NCBI GenBank assembly: GCA_019973155.2
Contig: BPQB01000077.1
Location: 1-64,000 of the forward strand
DNA length: 64,000 bases
Source of the DNA: Phanerochaete sordida
Lineage: Eukaryota > Basidiomycota > Agaricomycetes > Polyporales > Phanerochaetaceae
Reading direction: 5' to 3'
This document shows positions 37,425 through 47,363 of this stretch, in pieces. Position 1 is the stretch's first letter; each line of letters begins with the position of its first letter. The notes under the pieces were generated by a model. That model was not told the origin of the DNA and did not search any database. It saw nothing but the letters and a program-made list of their open reading frames with translations. Made by a program: the position numbers and the translations under genes.

Positions 37425-37471
37425 TCGGGTCATCGCCGGCCGTCTACGCCCAGAGATCCTGCTTTGCTACC

Positions 37472-38872
37472 ATGGCCATCGAAGTCGCTCCTCTTCCTCT
37501 GCCCCCGTCCGCTGACCCTTCCAAGTTCGCAGACTTTGGCCGCGAGGTCAAAGGGGTCAGCCCAGGAACTCTGACACCTGAGCAGTTCAAGGAGATCGAG
37601 CAGCTGCTATACAAGGTGCGTACAGCACGCCCTGCGCTGTGAACGAGACCCTGACGCTCGCTCCTAGCACTCTGCTTTGCTCTTCAGGAACGCGGAGCTC
37701 ACTCCGGAGCAGCAGTATGCCCTCACCAAGGTACGCTCCTCGACTCCACTATACCAAACCTTGCATTAACATCCACTCTTCTCCTAGGCGTTCGATCCCT
37801 CGTCCGAAAGCTACGGTCACGGAAACAACAAGACAGGAGAGACGAAGAAGTCTATCCTCCACCCTGATCTCAAGACGATCCCGCGAGTGCCACAGGTCCA
37901 GCTGATCGGCAACGGCACCGTCTACGACCACGAGGGCCTGGCCGAGGCGAAGCTCAAGCACCCCTCGCACACGACCTTCCACAAGACGAAGGTCTCCGAG
38001 GAGGACGAGGCGAAGGGCGTCACCCGCTTCTACCGCTGGCACATCGATGCCGCGCTCTACGATCTCTCGCCGCCGAAGGTCACGACGCTCTACGGGATCA
38101 CCGTGCCCCGCGGCCAGAAGCAGGTGTGCCGGTACGACGACGGCACCGGCGACGAGCTCGAGGTCCCGCTCGGCACGACCGCCTTCGTCTCGGGCCGGAC
38201 GATGTTCGAGCTCCTGCCGCGCGAGCTCAAGAGCCTCGCGGTGCGCTCCCGCGTCAAGTACGCGCCGCACCCCTACGTCTGGATGGCGCCCGCGCACGCC
38301 AAGCCGACGGGCCTGGGCATCGAGACCGAGGGCCTCGAGATGGCGCTCGACGAGCTCCCGCCGTGGGAGCAGGCCAAGGTCAAGGTCTTCCCCCTGGTAC
38401 GCCGCCGGCACCCTCTGCGTCCGCGGCCCCGCTGACGCGCCCCGCAGCTCTGGAAGAACCCTGTCACCGGCGGCCTGCACTTCCAGGTGCACCCCTGCGG
38501 CGTGTGCGAGCTCTTCGTCGACCCGCTGCCCGCGGGCGCCGCGCGCGAGGGCGCGCTGTACCCCGACGGCGCGCACCTCACGGACCTCGGCCTCGTCCGC
38601 GACCTCATGTACCGGATGCAGCGCCCCGCGATCGCGCCCAGCGTAAGTCGCCCCGAGTCGGAGCGTCGTGCGTCGCTGACCGCACTCCGCAGCTCGTGTA
38701 CCCGCACGACTGGCACGAGAAGGACCTCGTCCTGTTCCACAACCGCGGCGTGCTGCACTCCGTCGTCGGCGCGTTCAAGCCCGACCAGGTGCGCGCGTTC
38801 CACCAGTGCAACCTCGCCGCGTCGGACGATCCCGTGGGCCCCGACGCCGAGGACGTCAAGAAGTACGCGTGA
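37472..38872 (+). CDS. xanA: Fe(II)/2-oxoglutarate-dependent xanthine dioxygenase
   Basis: TauD/TfdA-type dioxygenase converting xanthine to urate with 2-oxoglutarate and oxygen, a fungal alternative to xanthine dehydrogenase in purine use as a nitrogen source. Five exons (37472-37615, 37668-37730, 37788-38396, 38448-38642, 38693-38872) encode 396 residues. The iron site is visible: the HxD motif in RFYRWHIDAALY (His154, Asp156) and the distal His359 in HNRGVLHSVVGAF, with the 2-oxoglutarate Arg371 in VRAFHQCN. The block PPKVTTLYGITVPRG is typical of the XanA subgroup and not of bacterial TauD. There is no targeting signal, so it is likely cytosolic. Confidence 0.88.
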
Positions 38873-39446
38873 GGCCCCGCCTGCTGGATACCCACCACTG
38901 GGACTCGACTCGGATGGATGCACCTTGTATAATACGGAGCCCGGAATCTCTGCTGTATAGCCTGTATTGCTGTAGTATGCTTGTATTGTCCAATGTATAT
39001 CGCGTCTCAACCAGCACTTCCTCTTAGTACTCTCTGCGACGGCGAGCTTGGAGCCTGTGTGGCTCCTAAAAGACTCTGCTCATGGTCACCGTCCGCAGTA
39101 AACGTCGCTCCCACCGCAGCCCGACGCCGCGCAGGCTGCCGCAGCCGCGCACACGCGGAGGCATATGCGCTCCGTTAATGAAGTCGCGGCCTGGCCAGCG
39201 GGCCAACGCTAATGGAGGCTGAATGCGCGCGTTTCAGGCAGCACGCTCCTGAGTGCGCGATCGATCGTCGGGGCGACGGTGCTGCGTTGCCGCGGCGGTG
39301 TAGATACAGGGGAGCGGGCGAGCGCGGATAGGAGCGCGCGAATGTCCGGCGGTGCGAGCTCTGATTCTGTGTGTAGTCTAACACGTCCGTCCTGGAGCGA
39401 GCGCATCGAGCGCGGCCCCAAGCTCGCCACCGCACCACAAGCGTGC
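38873..39446. other. Spacer between convergent xanA and P450 gene 5
   Basis: About 570 bp holding the 3' regions of two convergent genes; nothing else recognised. Confidence 0.4.
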
Positions 39447-41452
39447 CTAGTCGGTCTGTCGCTTCCGGAAGAGCACGCGCGCGTGCGCGTCGGGGACCAC
39501 CGTCAGTCCGTTGCACACGTTCGGCGGGCGCACGCCGTCGTGTTCCGGCTTGACGTCGTAGTGCACGAGCACGTACGCGAGCGCCGCCTTGAGTTCGTTC
39601 GCCGCGAAGAAGCGGCCGGGGCTACACGCGCATAACCCCTCGTCAGCACCGGCCTCACCAAAATGAGAGGAGGAGACGCACCACGCGTGCTTGCCGTGCC
39701 CGAACGTGATATAGTCCGCGGACGTCGTGACGAGCGCAGGCTGCACGCCCGCCGCGCGGTAGAAGCGCAGCGCGTCGAACGCGCCCGCGTCCGCGTAGTT
39801 CGCGCCGTCGAGGTGTGTCGGCAGCGTCGGCGTCACGACCGTCGTGCCCGCCGGCAGGTGCGTCCCGTCCGAGAGCGTCACGGGCCGCAGGACGTGCCGG
39901 AACATCGACACTGCGCGTGCGGGTCAGCGGGGTGCGGATTGGAGTATGGAGTGGGAGGGGGAGGGCGCGTACCGGTCGTGGGCCCGTTCATGCGCTGGCT
40001 CTCGCGCAGGAAGCTGTCGAGCTTGCGCATCTTGGTCATCGCGGCCTTCGTCCAGCCCGCTTCGGCGACGGCGATCTCGGCCTCTTCGCGCAGGGCGGCG
40101 GCAACTTCTGGGCGCACCGCGATGTCATACAGCGCGTGGATGATGGCCTAAGGAGGGATGAGTGTCTGCCACCACACTGGCACCTGTAGCAGACCTACAT
40201 GCGAAGTCGTCTCGATCGCGCCGAAGTTGATGAAGAGTATGATGCGCGCGATGTTGTCCGGAGTCCAGTTGCGCGCGGTGACCTCGTCGATGGTCCACTG
40301 CAATAGGTCGTTCTAAACCCCGCTGAGCATAAAATACAGAACGGAACACCACACAAACACTCACCGGCTTGTCCCACTCCTTGCCAAACCGTGCCATCAT
40401 GGCCATCCGGTCGTCAATAGCTGGCCGCAGGTAGTCGAGGCACTGCTGGATGCGCGTGTCGATGACGGTCGCCTTCCGCGCGATCAGGCCCTTCAGGAAC
40501 GCAGGCATAATCGTGAGCAGCGCCACCGCCTTCGTCACGTCCTCGGCGACGTGCAGCATCATGTGCACGTAGCCGCCGTCCCGGCCTGCGCGCACGCCCC
40601 CTCGTGAGCGCGCGAGATTCCGTGCGGACGGCGCTGGCACTCACAGATGGGCTGCCCGACGAACACGCGGTTCGCGGCGCGTGTGACGATGGTGCTGAAC
40701 ACCGGGGAGACGTGCACGGGGACCCAGCCTGGCGCACGTGTCAGGCGCACTCGGCGTTTTTGCGCATAGCGGCGACGTACGGTCGTTGTGCGCGGGCACG
40801 AGCTCGCGGAACGCGGTCTCCATCTCCTCGAACATGTCCACGAACACGACGCCGAGGTTGCGCGTGAGGCTGCGCAGCAGCGGCAAGTGCACCGGGTCCT
40901 TGTGCCAGTCCACGCCGAAGACGTGGTGCATCTCGAAGATCTGGCGGAGAAGGAATGGTTCAGTTTGTGCAATTGGTGTCTAGCGATGACTGATGCACCT
41001 CAGCAGTAGCAGATTCCACCGTGTCGTCCGGCATCTTCTGCAGCTCTTCGACTAAGGCCTTGCCAGAGAGGACTACGAGCCATCGGTCTATCAGAGCGAC
41101 CTTGAACGTTCGGCCTTTCCGCTGGAGCAGATAAAATCAGACACCAACTAGTAGAAACTGCAGATCGAACTTACAGCTTCGTATCCTCGCTGCAACACTT
41201 CCTTGCCTGAAGTCAGGAAGGTATAAAGTCCGATGAAGGATATGATTGGCAGCGAGGGTCCACCTTCAGTGGGGATGCGCCGAAGCTGCACAGAGTCATC
41301 GTCAGTGCGCTAACCTCGGGACGACCATGAGGACCCACATTCTTCGCGCTGAATGTGCGAAAGACCAGCCATGCCAGGACGACTCCCGCAAGGACGTATG
41401 CAGTCGGGATCCCATCTGCTCCAAGTCTAGTCGTTAATAGACTCGCCGGCAT
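39447..41452 (-). CDS. Cytochrome P450 monooxygenase (dispersed member 5)
   Basis: Same ten-exon plan and subgroup as cluster members 3 and 4, but 15 kb away and on the other strand. Anchor YVLAGVVLAWLVFRTF, hinge LRRIPTEGGPSLP, DWHKDP block, I-helix region LFINFGAIETTSH, ExxR motif FLRESQR, PERF region AFDALRFYR. The heme loop FGHGKHACPGRFFAANE is rebuilt across the last intron (TG, intron, C). It has one codon less than members 3 and 4 at EWDKP. Splice sites are canonical and no stops interrupt the frame, so it is probably functional. The substrate is unknown. Confidence 0.9.
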
Positions 41453-42300
41453 GGCACTTCTGCGACTGGTCGCAGTGATTGAAGAAGAAAGACGGCGGGT
41501 GTGTGAGGCATGTCGTCCAGCCGGCCTGGTGTTTTGTATGGCGCGTCGCACCGCGGCATGTGTCCCCCGGTACATAATCGACCGTGGAGGGCGCCGCTTC
41601 CTCGGGCGGAGACGTCGCGCCTGGGAAGCTCTCACAGGTGGGAGCGTCCGGTCGACACGCCGCTTGGGGCACGGAGACCATTCTCGGAACCTGAAACGCG
41701 CCCGTGCGCGAGCGGCCGGCGGGAGAACCGCGTCGATGTATCGCTAATGAGGTGAATCAGATCGACGCGAAACCGAAGCGACTGGCACTACCTCCCCGCT
41801 ACTTCTTGATTCTATGCGCGCGTGTCGTCACAGCGCGAAGCAATGCACAGGACCTGTGGTGCCACAATACCTCTCTGTAAGAGCTATAGCCAGGCTGCGC
41901 AACATCGAAATCGACTACTTACCTTTACAGCTAAATATCGGGGGTAGTCGAGGGCCGATCAGAAGAGACTGGGTGCGAGGTGCGCCCAAGGACGCGCCTA
42001 CAGAGCGTCCCGCCAATCTCTGCCCCGCGCCCAACCGCTTTGATAGCCCTCCGCGATGGCGCGCTGTGCGGCGAGAGATGCCCTTCATTCCGGCACAAAG
42101 ACGATGCCCCAGGACGCAGCAAGTGGACTCCAGGCGCTGTTCTGTCTGGTTGTCGACCTCGCGGTAATTTGTTGTAGGCTGGCTGGAAGAAGCGCGTAGC
42201 CAAGCCAGAAGGCGTGGGAACGACGTACTTCTTCCAGACGCCGCTCATGCAGGGTCCTGCTCCGGTGAGCGCGAGTTTACTGTCTACGCTCCGATTCGGA
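41453..42300. other. Spacer left of the hAT-like element
   Basis: About 850 bp upstream of P450 gene 5 with no gene recognised. Confidence 0.4.
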
Positions 42301-42308
42301 GCCGTGCC

Positions 42309-44178
42309 CAAGGGGGTTGCAAGATTAAAAAATGTGACACGATGACGAATTTTTGGGTTAAGGTACCCTCCAGCCCCCCCCCCCCCCAGGTACCACGGAA
42401 CTTTGGCGTCGAGAAGGTATCAAACATATGTATATATGAAGCAATACGCGCAAAGTATATGTTTTTCGTCAATAGAAAGCTGCCGCCAGCGAGCGTGTCC
42501 ATGTGAAGCCCCATCTCGCCCTTGAAAGACCTCTCCCGGGCCGTTAACACTAGCGTGTGGACGCCACGCATATGCAGCCCACAAAGCACGTTTTGGACTA
42601 GTGACTGCAATGTGGATGCACTGAACAGCCCAGTGACTGTGCACGCGCTACGCATGCCTAATGTCTTGAGGAAAGCGGTGAGTTGTCACAAGTAGTTACT
42701 AGTTACTAGCAGAGCTTGAAAGCCTTAACAGTTCCAGACGAAGCGTGGTTCACGGTAGCATGCCAGACGCTTGCCGCAGGCCCGCGGTGACATCCAAGAC
42801 GACACAGCACTATGCTCGTCCGTCCCGGGGCGTACAGACGCACTCCACAGAGCGGCGGGCCCGCCACCGTGGCGCGGAGGCAAGTAGTACGCCTTGCGGC
42901 CCGCAAAGCGCAGACGATGTGCGACAGTACAAGCCGCAGTCCCTTACGCGCGCCGGGCAGAACGCGCTGGAGACCTGCATGGCCTGCCTCGCGTTGTGTC
43001 CTGCCATATCCTAACGTCTACTTCGACAAACGGCTGTAGTGGCACCGCATCCGCCCACGCGCAACGGTTACGGCGTTGTCCTCGAGACACCCACACACGT
43101 CCGCGGCGCAGTGCTGCCCTTTGGCGGGTGCGATGGCGACTGTCGCAGGGCTGTACGTTATATGCACTCAAGCATGACAAGCCCTGCTACTAGCGGCCGC
43201 GCGTCTTACACTCAGAAGCCTCCGGAGTGACCTGGGCCAGTAACTGCGTGCGCATCCTCATGCTCCTCGCCCACGAACGCCCGACGAACACCACATCCCT
43301 CCGCGCACAGTTTCCGCCACGCGTCAATGGGCCAGGTCCTCGTGCTCTGCTGCATCCTCTCCGGCGCCGAGGTCGACCCCTCCGGCTTCGACGGCCTGAA
43401 CTTCGACTGGTGCTGTTGCTCAGGCTGCTGTACGGACTCCGGGTTTGATTCGGACACAAGGGGCGACACGATCGTCATTGTCGACACCGTGGCACCTTCT
43501 TTAATCATGCCGTCGGTGCGCGCCCGTGTACGAGCGGAGGGGGAGAGGAGGTGTTGCGCAGGCGTGCGCTACGAGAGGAGAGGCGGAGGCTTGCGGCGTG
43601 GGTGTAATGTGCGAGAGCGCAGCAAGCACAAGGACGTGCTGGGCTGTTGATACCATCCAAGGCCTGCAGCCATGTAGTCCTAGCCGCATGATAGCAGGCG
43701 CAGCAGCGCACTGACGCGCAGGCGCGGCATGAGGAGATTGCAGGCATGACGGTCGATATTAATTGCCGAATATCTCGGATGCCAATGTCAGAGCTCGAAA
43801 GCATGTATGCAAACAGCTCTGGCGCACCTTTCACGACTCGTACTTGTCATAAGACAAGGTTACCAAGTGAACGTTTGTTTTCCATCGCTCAAAAATCCGA
43901 TTGAAGACCAGCGGAAAGCAGGTCGCTGTGGAGGCGTTAAGCTCACGGAGTTTGAAACGTGTCCATATCTGGTAACACAGATCAATATTCTACCTGAGGC
44001 TTGCAAAGGCGCAGGATGGAGCTGTGTTCACTCCAGTGTGCTCAAAATGCAGCAACAGATGTGTGACAGCATGAAATTCCAGCAAAATTTGGCCCATGTA
44101 AAAATTTGGATAAGCCCTCGGCACCCACCCCCCCTCCCCCTACATAGGGTCGGGCGCTAAAATCCTGCAACCCCCTTG
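42309..44178. mobile_element. Non-autonomous hAT-like DNA transposon
   Basis: The 18-bp terminal inverted repeats (CAAGGGGGTTGCAAGATT at 42309-42326; its complement with one mismatch at 44161-44178) are flanked by a perfect 8-bp direct repeat, GCCGTGCC (42301-42308 and 44179-44186). An 8-bp target duplication and TIRs beginning CA are the usual marks of the hAT superfamily. The 1.87 kb interior encodes no transposase, so the element would depend on one elsewhere. It contains a 14-C run at 42374-42387 and some ORFs of unknown origin around 43.2-43.6 kb. The superfamily call is inference from the ends only. Confidence 0.65.
43327..43650 (+). CDS. Unknown Cys-rich ORF inside the hAT-like element (doubtful)
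   Basis: Reads MGQVLVLCCILSG at the start and contains a cluster of cysteines (DWCCCSGCCTDSGFDSD). Codon third positions are G/C-rich, as in host genes, but the minus strand is also open here with a similar bias, so the coding strand is unsure. It may be a captured host fragment. I do not recognise it. Confidence 0.2.
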   Translation: MGQVLVLCCILSGAEVDPSGFDGLNFDWCCCSGCCTDSGFDSDTRGDTIVIVDTVAPSLIMPSVRARVRAEGERRCCAGVRYERRGGGLRRGCNVRERSKHKDVLGC

Positions 44179-44420
44179 GCCGTGCCTTCCTCTTGTAAAG
44201 GCGGGCTGAATTGTCCGAGCGCTGAAGCACCAAAGGCCGGTAGCAGCATCCTATGTGTAATTTATTAGCGAAGCAGGGACGCTCGCGAAAGCCTTCAAAC
44301 TTGCAGCAGGTGCAGCCAATCGAAAACGGCCACTGAAAACACTCATTCGAATGACACCCTACCTTTTGCGGCTGGAATGACGCTGAAGCCTTGGTAGCCA
44401 TTCGGCGACCGCACGTCCTA

Positions 44421-44834
44421 GCACGTCCTCGTGCTCCGGCTTCATATCGTAGTACACGAGCATGTACACCATCATCGCCTTGAGCTCGTTCTGCGCGAAA
44501 AAACGCCCGGGGTCGTGGTAGTATTACCGGTCGGCGGCAGTGTTCGAAGCAAGGTAGCGCACCACGCGAACTTGCCATGTCTCTACGTCACGTAGTCCGC
44601 AGACGTTATGGCGAGCTGCTGCTGCGCCTCCGCGCCGGGGCCACAGAAGCGGTGCTGGTCGAGCTTTGCTACGTGCGTGTGATGGGCTTCTTCGAGATGC
44701 GTCGCGAGCGTCGGTGCGGTGGCTCTCAACGAACCACTACTGTACTCTGCCGCTGCAATCACATTGGTAGCGCGACCGCGTGGTGTTCGAGCTTTCGAAC
44801 AAACTGTTAGAGGGCAGCGGTGACGGCAATTCAC
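44421..44834 (-). pseudogene. Cytochrome P450 C-terminal relic
   Basis: Contains the last two exons of a P450 of the member 3/4/5 subgroup: APTLATHLEEAHHTHVAKLD, a QQQLAITSADYVT block and, after an intron-like gap, PGRFFAQNELKAMM...YMLVYYDMKPEHED. The heme-loop start FGHG has become a stop (TAG) plus HG. The rest of the gene is absent. It is clearly a decayed copy, next to the hAT-like element and a dispersed repeat. Confidence 0.8.
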
Positions 44835-44879
44835 CGAAATGAGTCAAACACCGCTATTCAGAAGCTCTGTGCACTTACG

Positions 44880-45085
44880 CACTCTGATATTCCCGACGAC
44901 CCAGCGCAACGCTGTGATGGCGAAAGTAACACGGAGGTTCTTCGAGTTGAGGAGGTGAGAGGCGTGGAAATATATTGCCAAAACGGTCGTGGACTCTATA
45001 CGCGTGACTTCGAGCCGAAAGAGGCAGGTGTCCGACTTGGGCCAAAACGGCGAACCGAACCAAGTCCACACCTCAGATGGCGACG
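44880..45085 (-). repeat. Dispersed repeat, copy B
   Basis: Minus-strand counterpart of the repeat at 17895-18080, sharing the three conserved blocks in order. It lies directly upstream, in minus-strand sense, of the P450 relic, so it could instead be the decayed 5' flank of a duplicated P450 segment. Confidence 0.65.
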
Positions 45086-45125
45086 ACCCTGTCCTTTGCA
45101 CGAGACCACATAACCCACACATAAC

Positions 45126-47002
45126 ATGTCGACTCTTGTGCCGCATCCTAGCTTGCCAACGAAACCGACGTTCACGAAGAGTGTCGCCGTCGCCGCAGCC
45201 GTCATGCTGCCTTCCACACCAGACCATGCACGCGGCGCGGGCGCCGCCGCCGTCTCGACGGTGCAGACAACCGCCGTGGCGGACGGCACTCCGGAGCAGC
45301 TGCTCACGCCGTGGCTTGCAGGTCTGCCGATGACAGAGTACGCTTCTGTTGAAGAACGGTGCGTGGTCCCAATACAGATAACCCGCTGTCGGTGGAACTG
45401 ATACACCGCATACAGGCTGCACGACGAAATTGTGGCGTTCCTTGATTACGTGACGCCGAACGCTGCAGAGCGCATCGTACGCGACAAACTCATCAAAAAG
45501 CTGACAGAGATGATTCAGAGGCGTTACTGGACCTCGGAAGTGAGCGTATTTGGCAGTGCAGCCCTGGACTTGTCCTTGCTCAGTGGGTCAGTACTATCCT
45601 CGTACACTTCGTGGCACGTCTATTCACCACGCACACAGAGACATTGACATGGTCATAAATACTCCAATGGTAGCGGGAGACGAGAACAGAAAGCGAAGCT
45701 TATTTGAGCTCGCCAAGATCCTGCGAGAGACTGGCTTTTCGGTGAATCCCTTCGTAGTCAAGCACGCCCGCGTCCCAATCATAACCTTTGAAGCCGTCCC
45801 TGAACTTAGTACGCAAATTTGCTAATGGAACTGTCCCACGCTTATCTTAATCATCCTTGACAGGCTCAGTGAAGTTCGATTTGAGCATCAACGCGACAGA
45901 TGGCTTGACGGTGCTCTCTAGTATGAAGCAATATCTCAGCATTGTGCCTGCCCTACGTCCGCTCATCATGACTCTCAAGATGTTCCTCGCCAATCGGGGA
46001 CTCCATTCGGCGGCATCAGGTGGACTTAGCAGCTTTACGCTGACGCTCATGGTGATTAGCTTCCTGCAGGTGCGCACATATGCTCCTTGTTTGCGTTGTA
46101 CAGCTTACCCCGTGCGCAGCTCAACCCTGGAAATCGCCCGCCCGAGGACTTCAGCAACCCTTCGGCATCGCAATCTCTTGGACGCTTGCTCATGGACTTC
46201 TTCGACTATTATCACGCCAAATTCCCCTACGAGACCGCATATATCTCCGTCCTCGGCCAGAAACTAGGAGAAAAATCTGACAAAGGATGGGAACGCGAGC
46301 ACCACCCCGATGCTCTGTCCGTCGAGTCCATCATCGACCCCAGTGCGTGAAACCCCGCCACATCCTCTCCGCGCGCCCTAACCCACCCATCTAGACCTCG
46401 ACGTCGGCCGCTCCTGCCAGAAAATCGCGCGCATCCGCGTTGCCTTCGGCGAAGCCTTCACCGCCCTCAAGTCCTACCAACTCAAACACGACATCGACGG
46501 CCGCACCGTCTGGCACGGCAACGTCCTCGGCGCAGTGCTCGGCGTACCATCCAGCGCAGTCGCACGCCGCGCCGCGCTCGAGGCGCGCCTCGCGAGCGGC
46601 GCGTTCGACGCCGCGCTCGCGCGCGTCCCGCTCCCCGACACGTGGGACCGCGCGCCGCAGCGCACGCACGAGCGGCGCTACGAGGCGCGTGCCGACCGCA
46701 GCGAGCGCGGCGGCGGCCGGTACGACCTGCGTGGGCCACAGCATGAGCGGCAGGCGCGGCGCGATCGGCGACAGAACGACCGCGGACGCGGTGCCCGCGA
46801 GCCTGAGCGGCACCACCGGGAGCGGAGGGACGACGAGCGGTGGGCGTACTATGGGTCTGGGTCTGGTTCTGGCGCTGGGTCTAGCTCGAGGGCGCGCTAT
46901 GATGACCCTCCTGCGTACAGGCACTCGTGGCGGCATGAGGAGTACGACTCGCGTTCTCATTCGCGGTACGACGGACCTGACCAGTCGCGCTGCCCTTGGT
47001 AA
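45126..47002 (+). CDS. Non-canonical poly(A) polymerase (TRF4/PAPD5-type)
   Basis: Nucleotidyltransferase that adds short A-tails to nuclear RNAs for exosome decay, the catalytic part of a TRAMP-like complex. Six exons (45126-45358, 45416-45586, 45639-45808, 45864-46069, 46120-46342, 46395-47002) give 536 residues. The catalytic domain has SVFGSAALDLSLLSG followed, across an intron, by DIDMVI (two of the three metal-binding Asp); the third is in SVKFDLSIN. The central PAP-associated part includes LIMTLKMFLANRGLHSAASG and SFTLTLMVISFLQ. After ARIRVAFGEAFTALKSYQ comes a long Arg-rich, low-complexity tail ending SRCPW, probably an RNA-binding extension. The Ala-rich N-terminus replaces the usual charged one. 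Confidence 0.88.
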
Positions 47003-47363
47003 TTTTCCGGCGCTTGTCATGGATAGTCTCGCACGTTCTCTTCTCATTCTTGGCCTCTGCATGGATTTGTACTTTCAATTTGACATAGCAACACTGGATT
47101 TATTGTAATATAATTTTTTGTCTTCTCAGGCGTGGAACGGACCTCGCACGGACTTTCGCCAGATCACTCACTACCAAGGCGCTCGCATGTCGAACGAAAC
47201 TACAAGCACGCGAGTCCTAACGCATAACGGTGAGGCTTCAAGCTTCAATTCATTCTTCCCAGAATCCAGTAAGCAGGTACAACCCCAAGAGGACTACAAA
47301 TAAACCGCATCGTAATGTTCGCAAACGCCTCCACGCACTCCTCTACCTTACCCATCTCTGCCC
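47003..47363. other. Spacer between two convergent genes
   Basis: About 360 bp, AT-richer than its surroundings, containing the 3' regions of the poly(A) polymerase and the secreted repeat protein genes. Confidence 0.4.
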
